This document shows, piece by piece, positions 37,519 through 46,975 of a stretch of DNA of 64,000 bases. The position numbers and the translations under genes were made by a program. Numbering within the stretch: the stretch's first letter is position 1; each line of letters opens with the position of its first letter. The notes under the pieces are model-generated. The model saw only the letters and a list, made by a program, of their open reading frames with translations, was not told the DNA's origin and did no database searches. The stretch lies in the NCBI RefSeq assembly GCF_000155595.1, contig NZ_DS989904.1, positions 2,384,256 to 2,448,255 of the forward strand. The letters run 5' to 3'. This DNA comes from Synechococcus sp. PCC 7335. Lineage in GTDB: Bacteria > Cyanobacteriota > Cyanobacteriia > Phormidesmidales > Phormidesmidaceae.

Positions 37519-38301
37519 TTAGCAGGCGTGCTGGGCGTGGTGGTAGCGGACAAATTCTGAGCCGTAGGTGGCAGTGAGGTTTTCGGGTGCAAGGGCTTTT
37601 TCGGGAACGCCTTGACACATGATGCGACGGTTAAGACAGATGACGCGATCGCAATGCTTGCGTACCATGTCCAAGTCATGAGAAACCTGCAAGATGGTCC
37701 AGCCCTGTTCAGCTTTCAGTTCGTACAGCAGTTGATAGAAGTCTGCTTCGCTACGCACATCAAGACCAGCTGGGGCTTCATCTAATATCAATAGCTGACG
37801 CGATCGCACCAGACAATACGCCAGCAGCACCCGTTTCGTTTCACCTCCCGACAGCTCGCTGACAAACTTGCGCTCTAGATGCTCAGCCTCAACCCTAGAT
37901 AAAGCTTGCTGCACCGCTAGCTTTCTCGCCTTGGCCTTTGACCAAGGTAGTTGCAGGCCTAATTTATCCCAGCCCAGCGCCACCAATTCCTTTACCGTCA
38001 ACGGTATCCTTTTATCTACTAAGAAATTTTGAGGCAAGTACGCCACCTGATGTCGCAGCGCCGCAGGGATTGTCTTTCTATCGCTTAGCGACTGACCCAG
38101 AAGCTGTACCGCGCCTTTCTCTCTTGGCAAGATGCCCAAAATCGACTTTACTAGCGTGCTTTTACCTGCTCCATTGGGTCCGACAATCGCCACATCTGTT
38201 CCTGCTTCTAAGCTAAAGGAAACCTCTTTTAGTGCTGTCTGCTGTCCTCTGCGCACGGTCAGCCGATCGATAGAGAGTATTGGCGTTTTCAAAATATTCA
38301 T
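37519..38301 (-). CDS. znuC: Zinc/manganese ABC transporter ATP-binding protein
   Basis: The 260-residue ATPase has Walker A GPNGAGKSTLV, the signature LSGGETKRV and Walker B LLILDEAPAGLDV followed by the H-loop QVSHDLDMV. The last five residues include HHAQHAC, a His/Cys-rich tail that may bind metal. The ATG at 38299-38301 overlaps the znuA stop (TGATG), a sign of coupled translation; a GTG at 38304 is also in frame. Confidence 0.94.
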   Translation of the reverse strand: MNILKTPILSIDRLTVRRGQQTALKEVSFSLEAGTDVAIVGPNGAGKSTLVKSILGILPREKGAVQLLGQSLSDRKTIPAALRHQVAYLPQNFLVDKRIPLTVKELVALGWDKLGLQLPWSKAKARKLAVQQALSRVEAEHLERKFVSELSGGETKRVLLAYCLVRSRQLLILDEAPAGLDVRSEADFYQLLYELKAEQGWTILQVSHDLDMVRKHCDRVICLNRRIMCQGVPEKALAPENLTATYGSEFVRYHHAQHAC

Positions 38302-39377
38302 CACTCAGACTCTCCGAAGGCGCGGGCTAGTTTGTCGGAATTTCCTGAGAGCGTGAAGATATAGTCTTCGGGCTGTGGATTCTGATCGCTGGCGCTTTCC
38401 ATTGAGTCAAAGACGCTGATGTAGATGTCTAAGTCAGCGGCGATCGCACCAAACGTGTTCCCCTGCTGCGATGGTTCAGTCAGTAGTACCTGCAAATCCG
38501 ACGCTTCTACCGTGTCGATCACACGCTGTACATCTGCTGGGGTAGGGCTGCCTTCTGGCAGAGCGATCAAATGTTCAACTTCTAAATCGTAGCTATAGGC
38601 AAAGTGCTCGGCGAAATCATGATAAGTCACAAAAGCTTTGCCAGCATAAGGGGCCAGTTGCTGGCGAATTTTAGTATCAAGCGCACGTAGATCAGCAATG
38701 TAGTCTGCTGCGTTGGTCGTATAAATCTGCTCACCCTCGGGGTCGGCAACGATCAAGGCATCCCGGATGTTTTCTACCTGCTGAATCGCCTTCTTAGGAT
38801 CTAGCCAAAGATGCGGATCGTCTTCGCCATGACTATGCTCTGCTTCGCTATGGCTGTGACCTTCATCTGCGTGTTCGTCTACTGCGTGCTCGTCTTCTGT
38901 CTCTTCTAGCTCTGTTGCCGGAAGGGTGGGGATGCCTTCACTAGAATCAACGACGACTAAATCTTCATTGGCGGCACTACCGATCAAATCAGAGAGGAAA
39001 GCTTCTAAGCCTAAGCCATTTTGCACAAGCACATCGGCATCAGCTAGATTTTGGATATCTCGTGGCTTGGCTTGATAGTCATGCGGATCGGCGTTGGCAG
39101 GGAGTAGCTGAGTGACGATGGCGCGATCGCCCACCACCGCTTTGGTGAAATAAGTCATGGGCAAGAAAGTCGTCACTACCTGCAGAGTGTCTTCTGTGGC
39201 TAAAACTTCTGAAATAGGATTTTCTGAGCTTGGATTTTCTGAACTGGGATTCTCTGAACGATTAGTCGATGGGCTGATTGGGGAACAGCTAGAAAGCGCG
39301 ATCACTACCAAAACACCAGCCGCTAAGCGAGCAGCCGAAGAAGATGAGCTTATCCACATCTCAAAGAAATGAGCCAT
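38301..39377 (-). CDS. znuA: Zinc ABC transporter substrate-binding lipoprotein
   Basis: The 358-residue protein has a lipobox LSSC at C31 after a signal peptide, a linker with a repeated SENP motif (residues about 37-58), and a metal-binding (TroA-like) domain. Ligand histidines are seen in ANADPHDYQAKP and DDPHLWLDPKKAIQ. Between them lies a His/Asp/Glu loop (DEHAVDEHADEGHSHSEAEH), the hallmark of ZnuA, which favours zinc. The gene starts the znuA-znuC-znuB operon and has a Zur-like box upstream. Confidence 0.95.
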   Translation of the reverse strand: MAHFFEMWISSSSSAARLAAGVLVVIALSSCSPISPSTNRSENPSSENPSSENPISEVLATEDTLQVVTTFLPMTYFTKAVVGDRAIVTQLLPANADPHDYQAKPRDIQNLADADVLVQNGLGLEAFLSDLIGSAANEDLVVVDSSEGIPTLPATELEETEDEHAVDEHADEGHSHSEAEHSHGEDDPHLWLDPKKAIQQVENIRDALIVADPEGEQIYTTNAADYIADLRALDTKIRQQLAPYAGKAFVTYHDFAEHFAYSYDLEVEHLIALPEGSPTPADVQRVIDTVEASDLQVLLTEPSQQGNTFGAIAADLDIYISVFDSMESASDQNPQPEDYIFTLSGNSDKLARAFGESE

Positions 39378-39442
39378 GAGCGATGTACGGACAAAATGTA
39401 GAAGACTTAGCGGAAATATGACCCATCTAAACTAGCACAGAA

Positions 39443-39457
39443 TGAGAATCGTTATCA
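39443..39457 (-). promoter_or_regulatory. Zur-type operator upstream of znuABC
   Basis: TGAGAATCGTTATCA is a 7-1-7 inverted repeat close to the Zur/Fur consensus TGATAATnATTATCA. It lies 66 bases upstream of znuA. Zinc-bound Zur would repress the operon. A Fur site of the same family cannot be excluded by sequence, but the operon under it makes Zur the better reading. Confidence 0.75.
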
Positions 39458-39605
39458 GTCTCAAATCACAACCGGATGATATATCACGACTGCGCGGTAT
39501 ACAATTTTTTCTATGACGCTTTCCGTTAAAAATTTCGACATAGACGATGCTGTGCCCGATACCGACAGCAGCATCGGTTGATCAAATCTAGAAGGATGGG
39601 GCCTT

Positions 39606-39663
39606 GAAGGAATAGATAGTACATGAGCACATCTGAAGGATTGGATAGTACATGAGCACATCT
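39606..39663 (+). repeat. 29-bp tandem duplication covering the NUDIX gene start
   Basis: GAAGGAATAGATAGTACATG and the next nine bases (39606-39634) are repeated at 39635-39663 with two substitutions. The unit contains the ribosome-binding site GAAGGA and the start ATG. The upstream copy starts a 10-codon ORF (39623-39655) whose TGA overlaps the real ATG at 39652 in ATGA. Confidence 0.9.
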
Positions 39664-40122
39664 GTAGTGAGTCGAGGGTTGCGCCCAATCAGAACCCTTT
39701 TGGGTCTGTTGCTAAGACGCCCTGTCCTAGGAACTAGCATTGTGCCTTTACTGCCGGACGGTCGAATTGTGCTGATTCGCCGACGTGATACTAATCGATG
39801 GGCCTTGCCTGGCGGCATTGTGGACTGGGGGGAAGATTTGGCTACAGCCGCAGCTAGAGAGCTGACTGAAGAAACAGGCCTTAGCCTGACAAGCGTAGGC
39901 CGTCTAATTGGAGTGTATTCCAATGCCGAAAGAGATCCGCGGTTTCACTCAATCTGCGTTGCGCTATCAGCACAGGTCATGGGGGAGCTACAGACCTATG
40001 ATCAAGATGAGGTAATTGGAGTTCAAGCTTTTGCAGTAGATGAACTGCCTATAGAGCAGCTCGATCATGACCATACCCAGCAGTTAAAGGATTACCTAGC
40101 GGACAAAACTGTTCTAGCCTGA
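39652..40122 (+). CDS. NUDIX hydrolase
   Basis: The 156-residue protein has the NUDIX box GGIVDWGEDLATAAARELTEETGLS (G-x5-E-x7-REL-x-EE-x-G). N-terminal 25 residues form a hydrophobic/basic segment (RTLLGLLLRRPVLG) that could associate with a membrane. Conserved EDLATAAARELTEETG provides the metal-binding glutamates. The substrate, probably a nucleoside diphosphate derivative, is unknown. Translation starts at the second copy of a duplicated initiation site. Confidence 0.9.
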   Translation: MSTSVVSRGLRPIRTLLGLLLRRPVLGTSIVPLLPDGRIVLIRRRDTNRWALPGGIVDWGEDLATAAARELTEETGLSLTSVGRLIGVYSNAERDPRFHSICVALSAQVMGELQTYDQDEVIGVQAFAVDELPIEQLDHDHTQQLKDYLADKTVLA

Positions 40123-40490
40123 TATGGCAGTTCTGCGCTTAGCTTGCACCATCGTCAAGAGCTACAACACTAGTCAAATCGAGAAAAGCGCTCAGCCTTT
40201 TCTAGTTCGATCTGCTCGTATTTAGATCTTTTCTCAAGCCCTCTAGTCAACTGTGTAGCTTACAGCGGTTGTCTTGCGGTAGAGTCGGGTAAATGATACC
40301 GATAGAACCCTCAGCTAGCAGCATACCAAATGGCTTGCAGTGCCTACAGAGATTGCCTTTTCGTCAAGCCTGTGGCCGTAGAATCCGTAGTGACAAACCA
40401 CAATAACGTTCTGGGTTGACAACAACTTGTTGGCACCAAAAACAACTAGCCGCTAACAACTTTGATTAGTGAGGTTGCTAATTAGTGAGG
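40123..40490. other. Convergent spacer, no gene seen
   Basis: No open frame of interest, tRNA or strong hairpin is visible in 368 bases between the NUDIX gene and the phosphatase gene. Confidence 0.45.
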
Positions 40491-41231
40491 TTACCTTCTG
40501 TTTTTACGGCGTTTGATATCAGCTAACTCAACATCGACGATTCCTGCTTCTAGAGACTGAACTCGCTCAGCTTGGGTATGTGTATTTACTTGAAACAGTA
40601 GGTCATTGTCGAGATCGATAGCGCTTAGCCAGCCACTCTTCGGATGGTAGGCGCCTGTGTCAATATCTAGCCAACCAGGACCGCGAACAACCTGGCCAGG
40701 AGTCACTCTGGGCATCGTAAAGGTGATTGTATGACCAATGATAATAGTTTTCTCTTGGAAAAAAGGAGTCGGAAAAGTGTGGAAGACCTCTCGAATCCAG
40801 CAATAGTCAATTAGATTTTGATCGGCCAAACTCTTGTGTGGGTTGAGTCCAGCGTGTACTAAAAAAACATCACCTAGATCGAGACTAAAAGGCAGGGTCC
40901 TAAACCATTCCACATCCTCAAGGAGGGTTTCCGTATTGGGATAGCTGGTAAGCGTTGATTGACCACCACTCTTTATCCAGCTTTGAAATGCTGCAATATT
41001 AGGATCTTCTTCAGGAAAGGCATTGAGTAGTAGGTGCTCATGATTACCCAATACGCAAATATGGTTACCTTGACGAACAAATTCAACTACTTTGGCGCTA
41101 AGCGGACCTCTATCAATCAAATCACCCACAAAGTGTAAGGTGTCTGTTGGTAAAGGAGAGACCATCGCAACCAACTGCATCAGCCCATCGTAATGACCGT
41201 GAACATCTCCAATGAATATACGACGACTCAT
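40491..41231 (-). CDS. Metallophosphoesterase, PPP family
   Basis: The 246-residue protein has the metal-site motifs GDVHGHYDGL, GDLIDRGP and LGNHEHLLL, then later histidine blocks IIGHTITFT and DIDTGAY. These match PP1/ApaH-like serine/threonine phosphatases or diadenosine tetraphosphatases of bacteria. Which of these it is cannot be told from motifs alone. No membrane segment or regulatory domain is present. Confidence 0.9.
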   Translation of the reverse strand: MSRRIFIGDVHGHYDGLMQLVAMVSPLPTDTLHFVGDLIDRGPLSAKVVEFVRQGNHICVLGNHEHLLLNAFPEEDPNIAAFQSWIKSGGQSTLTSYPNTETLLEDVEWFRTLPFSLDLGDVFLVHAGLNPHKSLADQNLIDYCWIREVFHTFPTPFFQEKTIIIGHTITFTMPRVTPGQVVRGPGWLDIDTGAYHPKSGWLSAIDLDNDLLFQVNTHTQAERVQSLEAGIVDVELADIKRRKNRR

Positions 41232-41360
41232 GCAGAAATACCTACGAAAGGTAGCTCTCTTATTATGCCTAATTACTCAATTAGTTATTCAATCAGAGCC
41301 CAATTTGCACCTAAGTTCTGTCGGTTGACAGAGCTAGCGATTGCATAATTTAGGCACCGC

Positions 41361-42419
41361 CTAGGCTGCTTCGATCACAAAGCCTGCATCGCGAATCATA
41401 TCAAAGTCTTGTTGAGCAGATTGCCCAGGTGTAGTGAGGTAGTCGCCGATAAAGATTGAATTAGCAGCATAAAGTCCTAACGGCTGAAGCGATCGCAAAT
41501 GAACTTCCCGGCCTCCCGCAATCCGAATTTCTTGAGCAGGAAGCAACAGTCTAAACAGACACAAAATTCTCAAACACCGCTGAGGCGTCAGTTCGGTTCG
41601 ATCGGCGAACGGCGTTCCTGGAATCGGGATTAAGAAGTTAAGCGGTACGCTAGTGACGTTTAGCTCTTTCAAAGACATCGCCAAGTCCACAATATCGTCA
41701 TCGGATTCTCCCATGCCAAAGATGCCGCCGGAGCAGGTTGTCAACCCAGCCGCTTGAACTGCTTGAACCGTAGAGAGCCGATCTTGAAAGGTATGTGTAG
41801 TACAGATATCGTTGTGATGAGCTTCAGCCGTATTGAGATTGTGATTAATTCTATCGACACCTGCTGCCTTGAGCTGCCGCGCCTGGTCTTCATTCAACAG
41901 TCCTAGCGTGGTACAGACCCGCATCGGATACTGTTCCTTGACTGTACGCACAGCCTCCAAAACACCTTCAAACACTTTGGGCGAAGGGCTTCGACCCGAT
42001 AATGCCATACAGAATGTCCCCGCTTTCATCTGGTAAGCGCGATCAGCAGAAGCAACGATTTTTTCGGTTGCCATTAGAGGATATTGCTCAATCTCAGCGC
42101 TTGAAATTTTGGATTGAGAACAGTAATGACAGTCTTCTGGGCATAGACCACTCTGTGCGTTGAGCAAAAAATGGAGACGAACACGGTTACCCCAGTAGTG
42201 ATGACGCACTCGGTACACAGCCGCGATTTGATTGAGGATCTCAATATCTGGAGCTTGTAAGACCGCTAGCGCCTCGGAGCGAGTCAGCGGCTGGTCAGCT
42301 AAGCTTTTGTCAGCGAGCTGTTGCCAGTTAGAAATAAGCTGCTCAGTAGTTTGTTGAGTAGTCTGTCCGGTAGTGACCTGATGCTGATTGCGAAAAGAAG
42401 AGAGGGCCGCGTTCACCAT
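41361..42419 (-). CDS. bioB: Biotin synthase
   Basis: The 352-residue radical-SAM enzyme inserts sulfur into dethiobiotin. The SAM cluster motif is [13 protein letters not shown] (CxxxCxxC), followed by the C-terminal second cluster region with C in MRVCTTLG, and the ligand block [10 protein letters not shown]. The N-terminal 40 residues are Gln-rich ([13 protein letters not shown]), longer than in most BioB proteins. No other bio genes are in the window. Confidence 0.96.
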   Translation of the reverse strand: MVNAALSSFRNQHQVTTGQTTQQTTEQLISNWQQLADKSLADQPLTRSEALAVLQAPDIEILNQIAAVYRVRHHYWGNRVRLHFLLNAQSGLCPEDCHYCSQSKISSAEIEQYPLMATEKIVASADRAYQMKAGTFCMALSGRSPSPKVFEGVLEAVRTVKEQYPMRVCTTLGLLNEDQARQLKAAGVDRINHNLNTAEAHHNDICTTHTFQDRLSTVQAVQAAGLTTCSGGIFGMGESDDDIVDLAMSLKELNVTSVPLNFLIPIPGTPFADRTELTPQRCLRILCLFRLLLPAQEIRIAGGREVHLRSLQPLGLYAANSIFIGDYLTTPGQSAQQDFDMIRDAGFVIEAA

Positions 42420-42690
42420 GAATTTCTTGCTTTTGATTACTGGTGAAGATTTTAAGGCATTAATGTCCGTTGACTCTGCTACAAGCTAGCGCGACGGCTA
42501 GGATTAGAACTGGGCGCTTGAAGTGCAAACTTCATTCGGTGATGTCACATAGAGCCTCTACGGTGATTTTGATTGGCCAACCGATGAAGATCTTCTCTTT
42601 TATTGAAGATTTCCGCTTTTTTATAGAGAGCTGGGTTTTCAATGCTGGGTGATGATAGAGGAAATTCGTTAGGAGTTCAAGTAAAACGTA

Positions 42691-43062
42691 ATGGCTAATG
42701 ATGCTTCTGTATCTAAGAGTGCTGTTGAAAACGTCAGTGAAAAGTCTGATGAAAAAGCTAATGAAAAGACCCCAAAAAGCTTGTTAGAAGTAACTTTGGA
42801 CGGCGCGATCGCCCTGGCCAAAGATAGCGGTAACTATCGTCAAGCGACAGTGCAGTTTGAAGCTTTGCTCGCTCAGATCGACTCGGAGCATCCAGAGATT
42901 GTGCCCTTGCTCAAAACAATTTGGCAAGAATACCTATCGGCTCAGCGCTCGGCTACCTTCTGGCAAAACATGAGCGATGCGGAAAAAGATCTATCCGAAA
43001 AAATGAGCGAGAGCAACATCCAGCTCAAGCAAAATTACATGCGACTGATTCAAGAGCAGTAA
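42691..43062 (+). CDS. Hypothetical protein, helical, 123 aa
   Basis: No family is recognised. The N-terminal 30 residues are charged (a KSDEKANEK-type repeat); the rest is mostly helical and amphipathic, with QFEALLAQIDSEHPEIVPLLKTIWQEYLSAQ as its most distinctive part. A regulatory or scaffold role would fit a small helical protein, but there is no evidence. It lies divergent from bioB and converges on the next gene, 12 bases away. Confidence 0.55.
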   Translation: MANDASVSKSAVENVSEKSDEKANEKTPKSLLEVTLDGAIALAKDSGNYRQATVQFEALLAQIDSEHPEIVPLLKTIWQEYLSAQRSATFWQNMSDAEKDLSEKMSESNIQLKQNYMRLIQEQ

Positions 43063-43073
43063 TGAGCAAACGA

Positions 43074-43742
43074 TTACCGCAGTCCTGAGATCACCAGCTG
43101 CCCATCGACGACACGAATATCGTCCGGTGTCAGTCCGTGCTGTTCTAATAACGCACTTAGCTGCTGCTCTATATCTGTTTGAGAAAAGCCGTATTGACTA
43201 GCAATATCTGCAATCGGCAGTTTGAGCTGACCGATCTTGACGTGAGTATTCGACAGGCTGAGCTGGCCATCGACGACTGTTGGACTACCCTCTATTCCTA
43301 CATAGACTTTGCGCTCGTTTAGAAAAGGAAAGGTTTGAGTAATTTGCTCTACGGCCTGCTGACCTTCGGTAGGCAAAGAGTCAAGCGGAATGTCAGAAAG
43401 ATTAATTCTAACGCCGCTTTCAATGCGATCGCCCTCAATCACCGTATCAACGCCTTTAGTCAGATCTAAGATAGATGAGCTGTGGGGATGGCTAGCGATC
43501 GCCTCAGTCACCATCTGGTTCAGTTCATCTGCTGAAATTACCACATCGCTTGGATCGTAAGTTTGTGTAGCCTGAGTCTGCGCGGACTCTGAGGCAATAA
43601 CAGCGGGTTGGCGATCTCTTCGGTCGAGGACGCCCCGATCAAAGACACTGAGCCCACCACCGTCTGTTTTCAACGACGCATAGCCAATACCGCCGCCAAT
43701 CGCCGCCGCCGCAATCGTCAACCCGACCAAGAAGATTTTCAT
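43074..43742 (-). CDS. Hypothetical exported or membrane-anchored protein, 222 aa
   Basis: An N-terminal hydrophobic segment (residues 2-22, IFLVGLTIAAAAIGGGIGYA) is followed by a soluble domain of about 180 residues. The most conserved-looking parts are VVISADELNQMVTEAI and LKLPIADIASQYGFSQTDIEQQLS. It has no cysteines after the anchor. It may be a lumenal or periplasmic protein. The family is unknown to me. It lies upstream of nothing on its own strand within 80 bases; trm1 follows on the same strand from 44974. Confidence 0.55.
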   Translation of the reverse strand: MKIFLVGLTIAAAAIGGGIGYASLKTDGGGLSVFDRGVLDRRDRQPAVIASESAQTQATQTYDPSDVVISADELNQMVTEAIASHPHSSSILDLTKGVDTVIEGDRIESGVRINLSDIPLDSLPTEGQQAVEQITQTFPFLNERKVYVGIEGSPTVVDGQLSLSNTHVKIGQLKLPIADIASQYGFSQTDIEQQLSALLEQHGLTPDDIRVVDGQLVISGLR

Positions 43743-43828
43743 AGATGGTATAGAATTTCGCGCTACGAGTAGGTGGATGTAGTCATCCTCTACAGTTTAG
43801 AAAGAAACTATTCCAGTCATCAGGTGGA

Positions 43829-44974
43829 CTAGGACAGTTGTCTAGCGAGATCTAAACAGATAGATAAGGGTGCCTCTGTTTTGATTGCTTGAGCTGATAG
43901 GTGTGTCTCACTAGCTCTAAATCCTGCATCCTTTATGCTGTCAATCAGCGATTGTCTAGGGGGGATGTCTATCTGGGCTCGCCTACCGATCTCTGCAAGT
44001 GGATAGAAGTAGGGAGGTAGGTTAGCCTCCGACTGCATAATCTCAATTAACGCTAAGTGATCGGGCCAATTCTTTTGGCCTGCGATGTGATGCATAGCCG
44101 CCAGGTCATCTAAATTATGTAAAGGCCCAAGCCACATAGGACCGCTCACAACCGGTGGATTAACGCTTTGACAGACACAAGCTGTCCCTTTCTGGAGTTG
44201 CTTCCACCCTAGCCTGCCAAACTGTCCGCAAGTATGGCAATAGGTCAAGAAGCCATAGCGATCGCGCTGCCAAGTCGAAGCTCTCGTGATTCTCATCATT
44301 ACCCGGTTGACCTGAGCGTGATACCAGGAGAAAACAGGCCAAGCCCCTAACCCTCTAGCTGCCGCTTGCTGAACAGCTAGGCCAATCAATAATCGCAGTC
44401 CTTGCTCATGCACCGCCGGATGAGCCCGAGCATAGGCACTATAGGATTGCAGGCTGCTATCTAAAGCGTGGCCACTGGTAGCGCGGCCGTCAGTACTCGT
44501 GAGGTATAGCAGCCCGCCAAGTTTAACGGCCCAAAGGCTCGTACTTAGTACAGGCATAGGACTACCAAAGCTGTCAATATCAACTAAGTCATAAAAGTCT
44601 TGACGCTGATAAGCCTCGAAGAAAACGGCGTTAGCGTCCTGATGTGTCAAGCGGTAGCGGTCGGTACATAGGCGCGAATCGAGATTGGCTTGTAGATTAA
44701 GCCAAATCAGCTTATTGAGTTCCCTGTTTCCCTCGTTTGCCCAGACGTAGTCGGCCTCTGCTTCTAATAGGTAGCGCACTGCTCGAACACCGCAACCTGT
44801 CATCGCATCGATTATTCGCAGCTGGCCGTCTAGATTGGTTCGATGATGCTTTTGAGCCAGCGCTGCGAGTATAGCCAGATCGCGTCCCGTTTTGCTACTC
44901 GCTCTAAAAAATGCCCCTGCAGTAGAAAAACAGGCAACCCCTTCTGTTTGCCAATCGGGATTAGGGTGATGCAT
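43829..44974 (-). CDS. trm1: tRNA (guanine-N2) dimethyltransferase, Trm1-like
   Basis: The 381-residue protein matches Trm1: IIDAMTGCGVRAVRYLLEA as the SAM loop, EGNRELNKLIWLNLQAN, and VDIDSFGSPMPVLSTSLWAVK (variant of DPFGS, here DSFGS). A zinc-finger-like cluster with CHTCGQ and CVCQS sits near residue 248. Trm1 methylates G26 or G27 of tRNA. It is widespread in archaea and eukaryotes, and rare in bacteria except Aquifex and cyanobacteria. It is the last gene of a clpS-DUF2103-trm1 cluster. Confidence 0.9.
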   Translation of the reverse strand: MHHPNPDWQTEGVACFSTAGAFFRASSKTGRDLAILAALAQKHHRTNLDGQLRIIDAMTGCGVRAVRYLLEAEADYVWANEGNRELNKLIWLNLQANLDSRLCTDRYRLTHQDANAVFFEAYQRQDFYDLVDIDSFGSPMPVLSTSLWAVKLGGLLYLTSTDGRATSGHALDSSLQSYSAYARAHPAVHEQGLRLLIGLAVQQAAARGLGAWPVFSWYHAQVNRVMMRITRASTWQRDRYGFLTYCHTCGQFGRLGWKQLQKGTACVCQSVNPPVVSGPMWLGPLHNLDDLAAMHHIAGQKNWPDHLALIEIMQSEANLPPYFYPLAEIGRRAQIDIPPRQSLIDSIKDAGFRASETHLSAQAIKTEAPLSICLDLARQLS

Positions 44975-44988
44975 AGGTGGAATATGAA

Positions 44989-45402
44989 CTATGGCAAAAG
45001 CGGGGCGATCGCCTTTTCAAGGTCGCGTTTACTCAACTCAGTGACGACAAACACCTCCTGCGCTGACTTCCCTTTACGCGCAATCAGCTTATGGCCGCTC
45101 ATCGTAGCCACTGAGACCTTTAAGCGCAGTGTCGGTGCGTTAGATCTAGCCCGCGAGATAACAGCAGGAGTAATTGTTTGAATACGAGGAACGGCAGCAA
45201 GCTTCTCTAGTAGTGGAATCAGACCTGGAATGTAGGTAGAGTGGGTGATGACTACTCTACCTTTGTCTAGCGGCTGATTATCAGCAAGGCTATCTTCGTC
45301 CTTATCAGACTTTATCGTCGTCGGCTTGCTAGCTTTCTTTTGGGATGTCTTTTTCCTAGATGCTTTTTGAAAGTTTTTCTTGCTGCTCCCTTTCCTTCCC
45401 AC
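44989..45402 (-). CDS. DUF2103 family protein
   Basis: The 137-residue protein has a Lys/Ser-rich N-terminus (residues 1-45) and then a domain with GRVVITHSTYIPGLIPLLEKLA and SGHKLIARKGKSAQEVFVVTELSK, the pattern of DUF2103, a family annotated as predicted metal-binding. In this copy I see one conserved-looking histidine in the motif THSTYI and one in SGHKL. It sits three bases after clpS and fourteen before trm1, consistent with one operon. Confidence 0.78.
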   Translation of the reverse strand: MGRKGSSKKNFQKASRKKTSQKKASKPTTIKSDKDEDSLADNQPLDKGRVVITHSTYIPGLIPLLEKLAAVPRIQTITPAVISRARSNAPTLRLKVSVATMSGHKLIARKGKSAQEVFVVTELSKRDLEKAIAPLLP

Positions 45403-45405
45403 TAC

Positions 45406-45759
45406 CTATGCCTTTTCCAAAGGAGCCACAGTCAACCCAGCGCGAATTAGCTGAGAATGATACAGTTCCGCTTGCTCAAGCGGCCCAGTCCAGACGATAG
45501 CTTGACCTTCATTATGAATTTGGTCCGCTAGCTCCCAAGCCTGATCGCTATTCATCCCAGGGATATAAGTTGTAAGTGTTTTGACAACATGCTCAAAAGT
45601 ATTGAAGTCGTCATTGAGCACAATGATTTTGTAGTTTGGATACTTTTCCTTGACGACGCTGCTAGCTCTTTCCTTTACAGCCGCAGGGGAAGCAGCCGCT
45701 GCCGAGATAGATGATATTGAGCGGGTTACAAAAGTAGTAAAGACAATCGCAGAACTCAT
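45406..45759 (-). CDS. clpS: ClpS adaptor of ClpAP/ClpCP protease
   Basis: The 117-residue protein is the small adaptor that recognises N-degrons. The typical block is YPNYKIIVLNDDFNTFEHVVKTLTTYIPGM, with the NDDF ligand loop, followed by the substrate side with DQAWELADQIHNEGQAIVWTGPLEQAELYH. N-terminal 30 residues are a Ser/Ala-rich extension. It is the first gene of the clpS-DUF2103-trm1 cluster. Confidence 0.95.
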   Translation of the reverse strand: MSSAIVFTTFVTRSISSISAAAASPAAVKERASSVVKEKYPNYKIIVLNDDFNTFEHVVKTLTTYIPGMNSDQAWELADQIHNEGQAIVWTGPLEQAELYHSQLIRAGLTVAPLEKA

Positions 45760-46100
45760 GGACTTTGTATCAGATATCGTTGATTAGTGCGTATCAGAAT
45801 TCGAGTCCATCCTTAGAAAAAATAGAACACGTAAAGCTATCGTTAGGATGGATATTGGCGACTTACAAAAGCTTCGGTAAAAAGCTTTCACTTCATCCTC
45901 TGTTAATACGATTAACAGTTATTCACACTAGCAGAAACCACTGATAGTTTCAAAGGAAACATTACGCCGTGAACACTGTAGTGTGAATAATCAGAGCCTT
46001 TATTTGAGTTACCTTTTTGCTTAGGTCTTACTGATTTAGGTTGATAACTTTGTTGAGAAACTTATTGAGCTGTGTATAGGCCAACTTTTGGATTCCTAGT
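45760..46100. other. Spacer between gatC and clpS, no gene seen
   Basis: 341 bases rich in AT with no supported gene. It must hold the promoter for clpS and the terminator of gatC; I see no certain motif. Confidence 0.4.
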
Positions 46101-46391
46101 CTACTCTTCACCTAGAATTTTAGGAACTCGAAAGAAATTCTCTTCTCGATCTGGCGCACTATCTAAAATCGACTCGCGCTCAGCAAACACTTCTAGGCGA
46201 TCGGGCCTGGTAATGTTACTAACCTCGATTGCCCGCGTTGTTGGCGGCACATCTGTTGTATCTAGCTCATCTAGTTGCTGCACGTATTCTAAGATGCCAT
46301 TTAGCTGATCTGTGAACTGCGCTTGCTCTGATTCGCTGAGTTCTAGGCGAGCAAGGTTTGCCACTTTGCGAACCTGATCAATGTCAATCAA
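46101..46391 (-). CDS. gatC: Glutamyl/aspartyl-tRNA amidotransferase subunit C
   Basis: The 96-residue linker subunit of GatCAB starts [20 protein letters not shown] and has the pattern [22 protein letters not shown], ending [10 protein letters not shown], as in other GatC. It holds GatA and GatB together for misacylated tRNA amidation. gatA is far away at 10168, so the subunits are encoded at separate loci, as is usual in cyanobacteria. ycf3 lies 65 bases upstream on the same strand. Confidence 0.96.
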   Translation of the reverse strand: MIDIDQVRKVANLARLELSESEQAQFTDQLNGILEYVQQLDELDTTDVPPTTRAIEVSNITRPDRLEVFAERESILDSAPDREENFFRVPKILGEE

Positions 46392-46456
46392 GACTCTTTT
46401 CTCCTAGCCAAAAATCCTAGTGAAATAACGGGTCAAAAGGTGTCTAAAAGCGTTAG

Positions 46457-46975
46457 CTAGATCATATCTAGTTTCATGCGCCCAGTTACCTTCAACCAGT
46501 TCTGCGCTTCAATGTAGTTGTTCGGTGCTATCCGAATCGCTTCCATCCAATAGCGAGCTGCCTCATCATACAGCGCATTTGCTTCGTTCTTATCACCAGA
46601 GGCCTCAGCCTGTTCACCTTGATAGTGGTAGATCACGGCGGTGTTATTCAGCGCTTGAATTAGACGTGGGTTGAGTTCGATGGCTTCTTCGTATAGCTTT
46701 AACGCTTCTTGATGTTTGCCATTGCTAGCCTCGATCAATCCCATGTTGTAGAGAATATAGCTCTTGTCGTAAGGATCTTCTTCTAGAGTTAGGGCTTCTT
46801 TGTAATTGTCTAGCGCTTCAGCATACTCTCCGTCGGCTTGAGCAGACATACCGTCACGGTAGTAGGCAAATGCTTCTTTCGCCTGCTTCTTCGCTGGGAG
46901 CATCTTTAGGATCATGTCAGCCATGACCGTAAATGACTTATCGATGAAATTATCGTTCCTTTGAGTTCTTGGCAT
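46457..46975 (-). CDS. ycf3: Photosystem I assembly protein Ycf3
   Basis: The 172-residue protein has three TPR units: [59 protein letters not shown], and [31 protein letters not shown]. The N-terminus [24 protein letters not shown] is characteristic of Ycf3. It assists photosystem I assembly on the thylakoid. Length is that of the family. Confidence 0.97.
   Translation of the reverse strand: MPRTQRNDNFIDKSFTVMADMILKMLPAKKQAKEAFAYYRDGMSAQADGEYAEALDNYKEALTLEEDPYDKSYILYNMGLIEASNGKHQEALKLYEEAIELNPRLIQALNNTAVIYHYQGEQAEASGDKNEANALYDEAARYWMEAIRIAPNNYIEAQNWLKVTGRMKLDMI

Noticed and set aside
45406-46391. Operon joining clpS with gatC and ycf3
   Set aside because: The 341-base gap between gatC and clpS is large and has no sign of a shared transcript.
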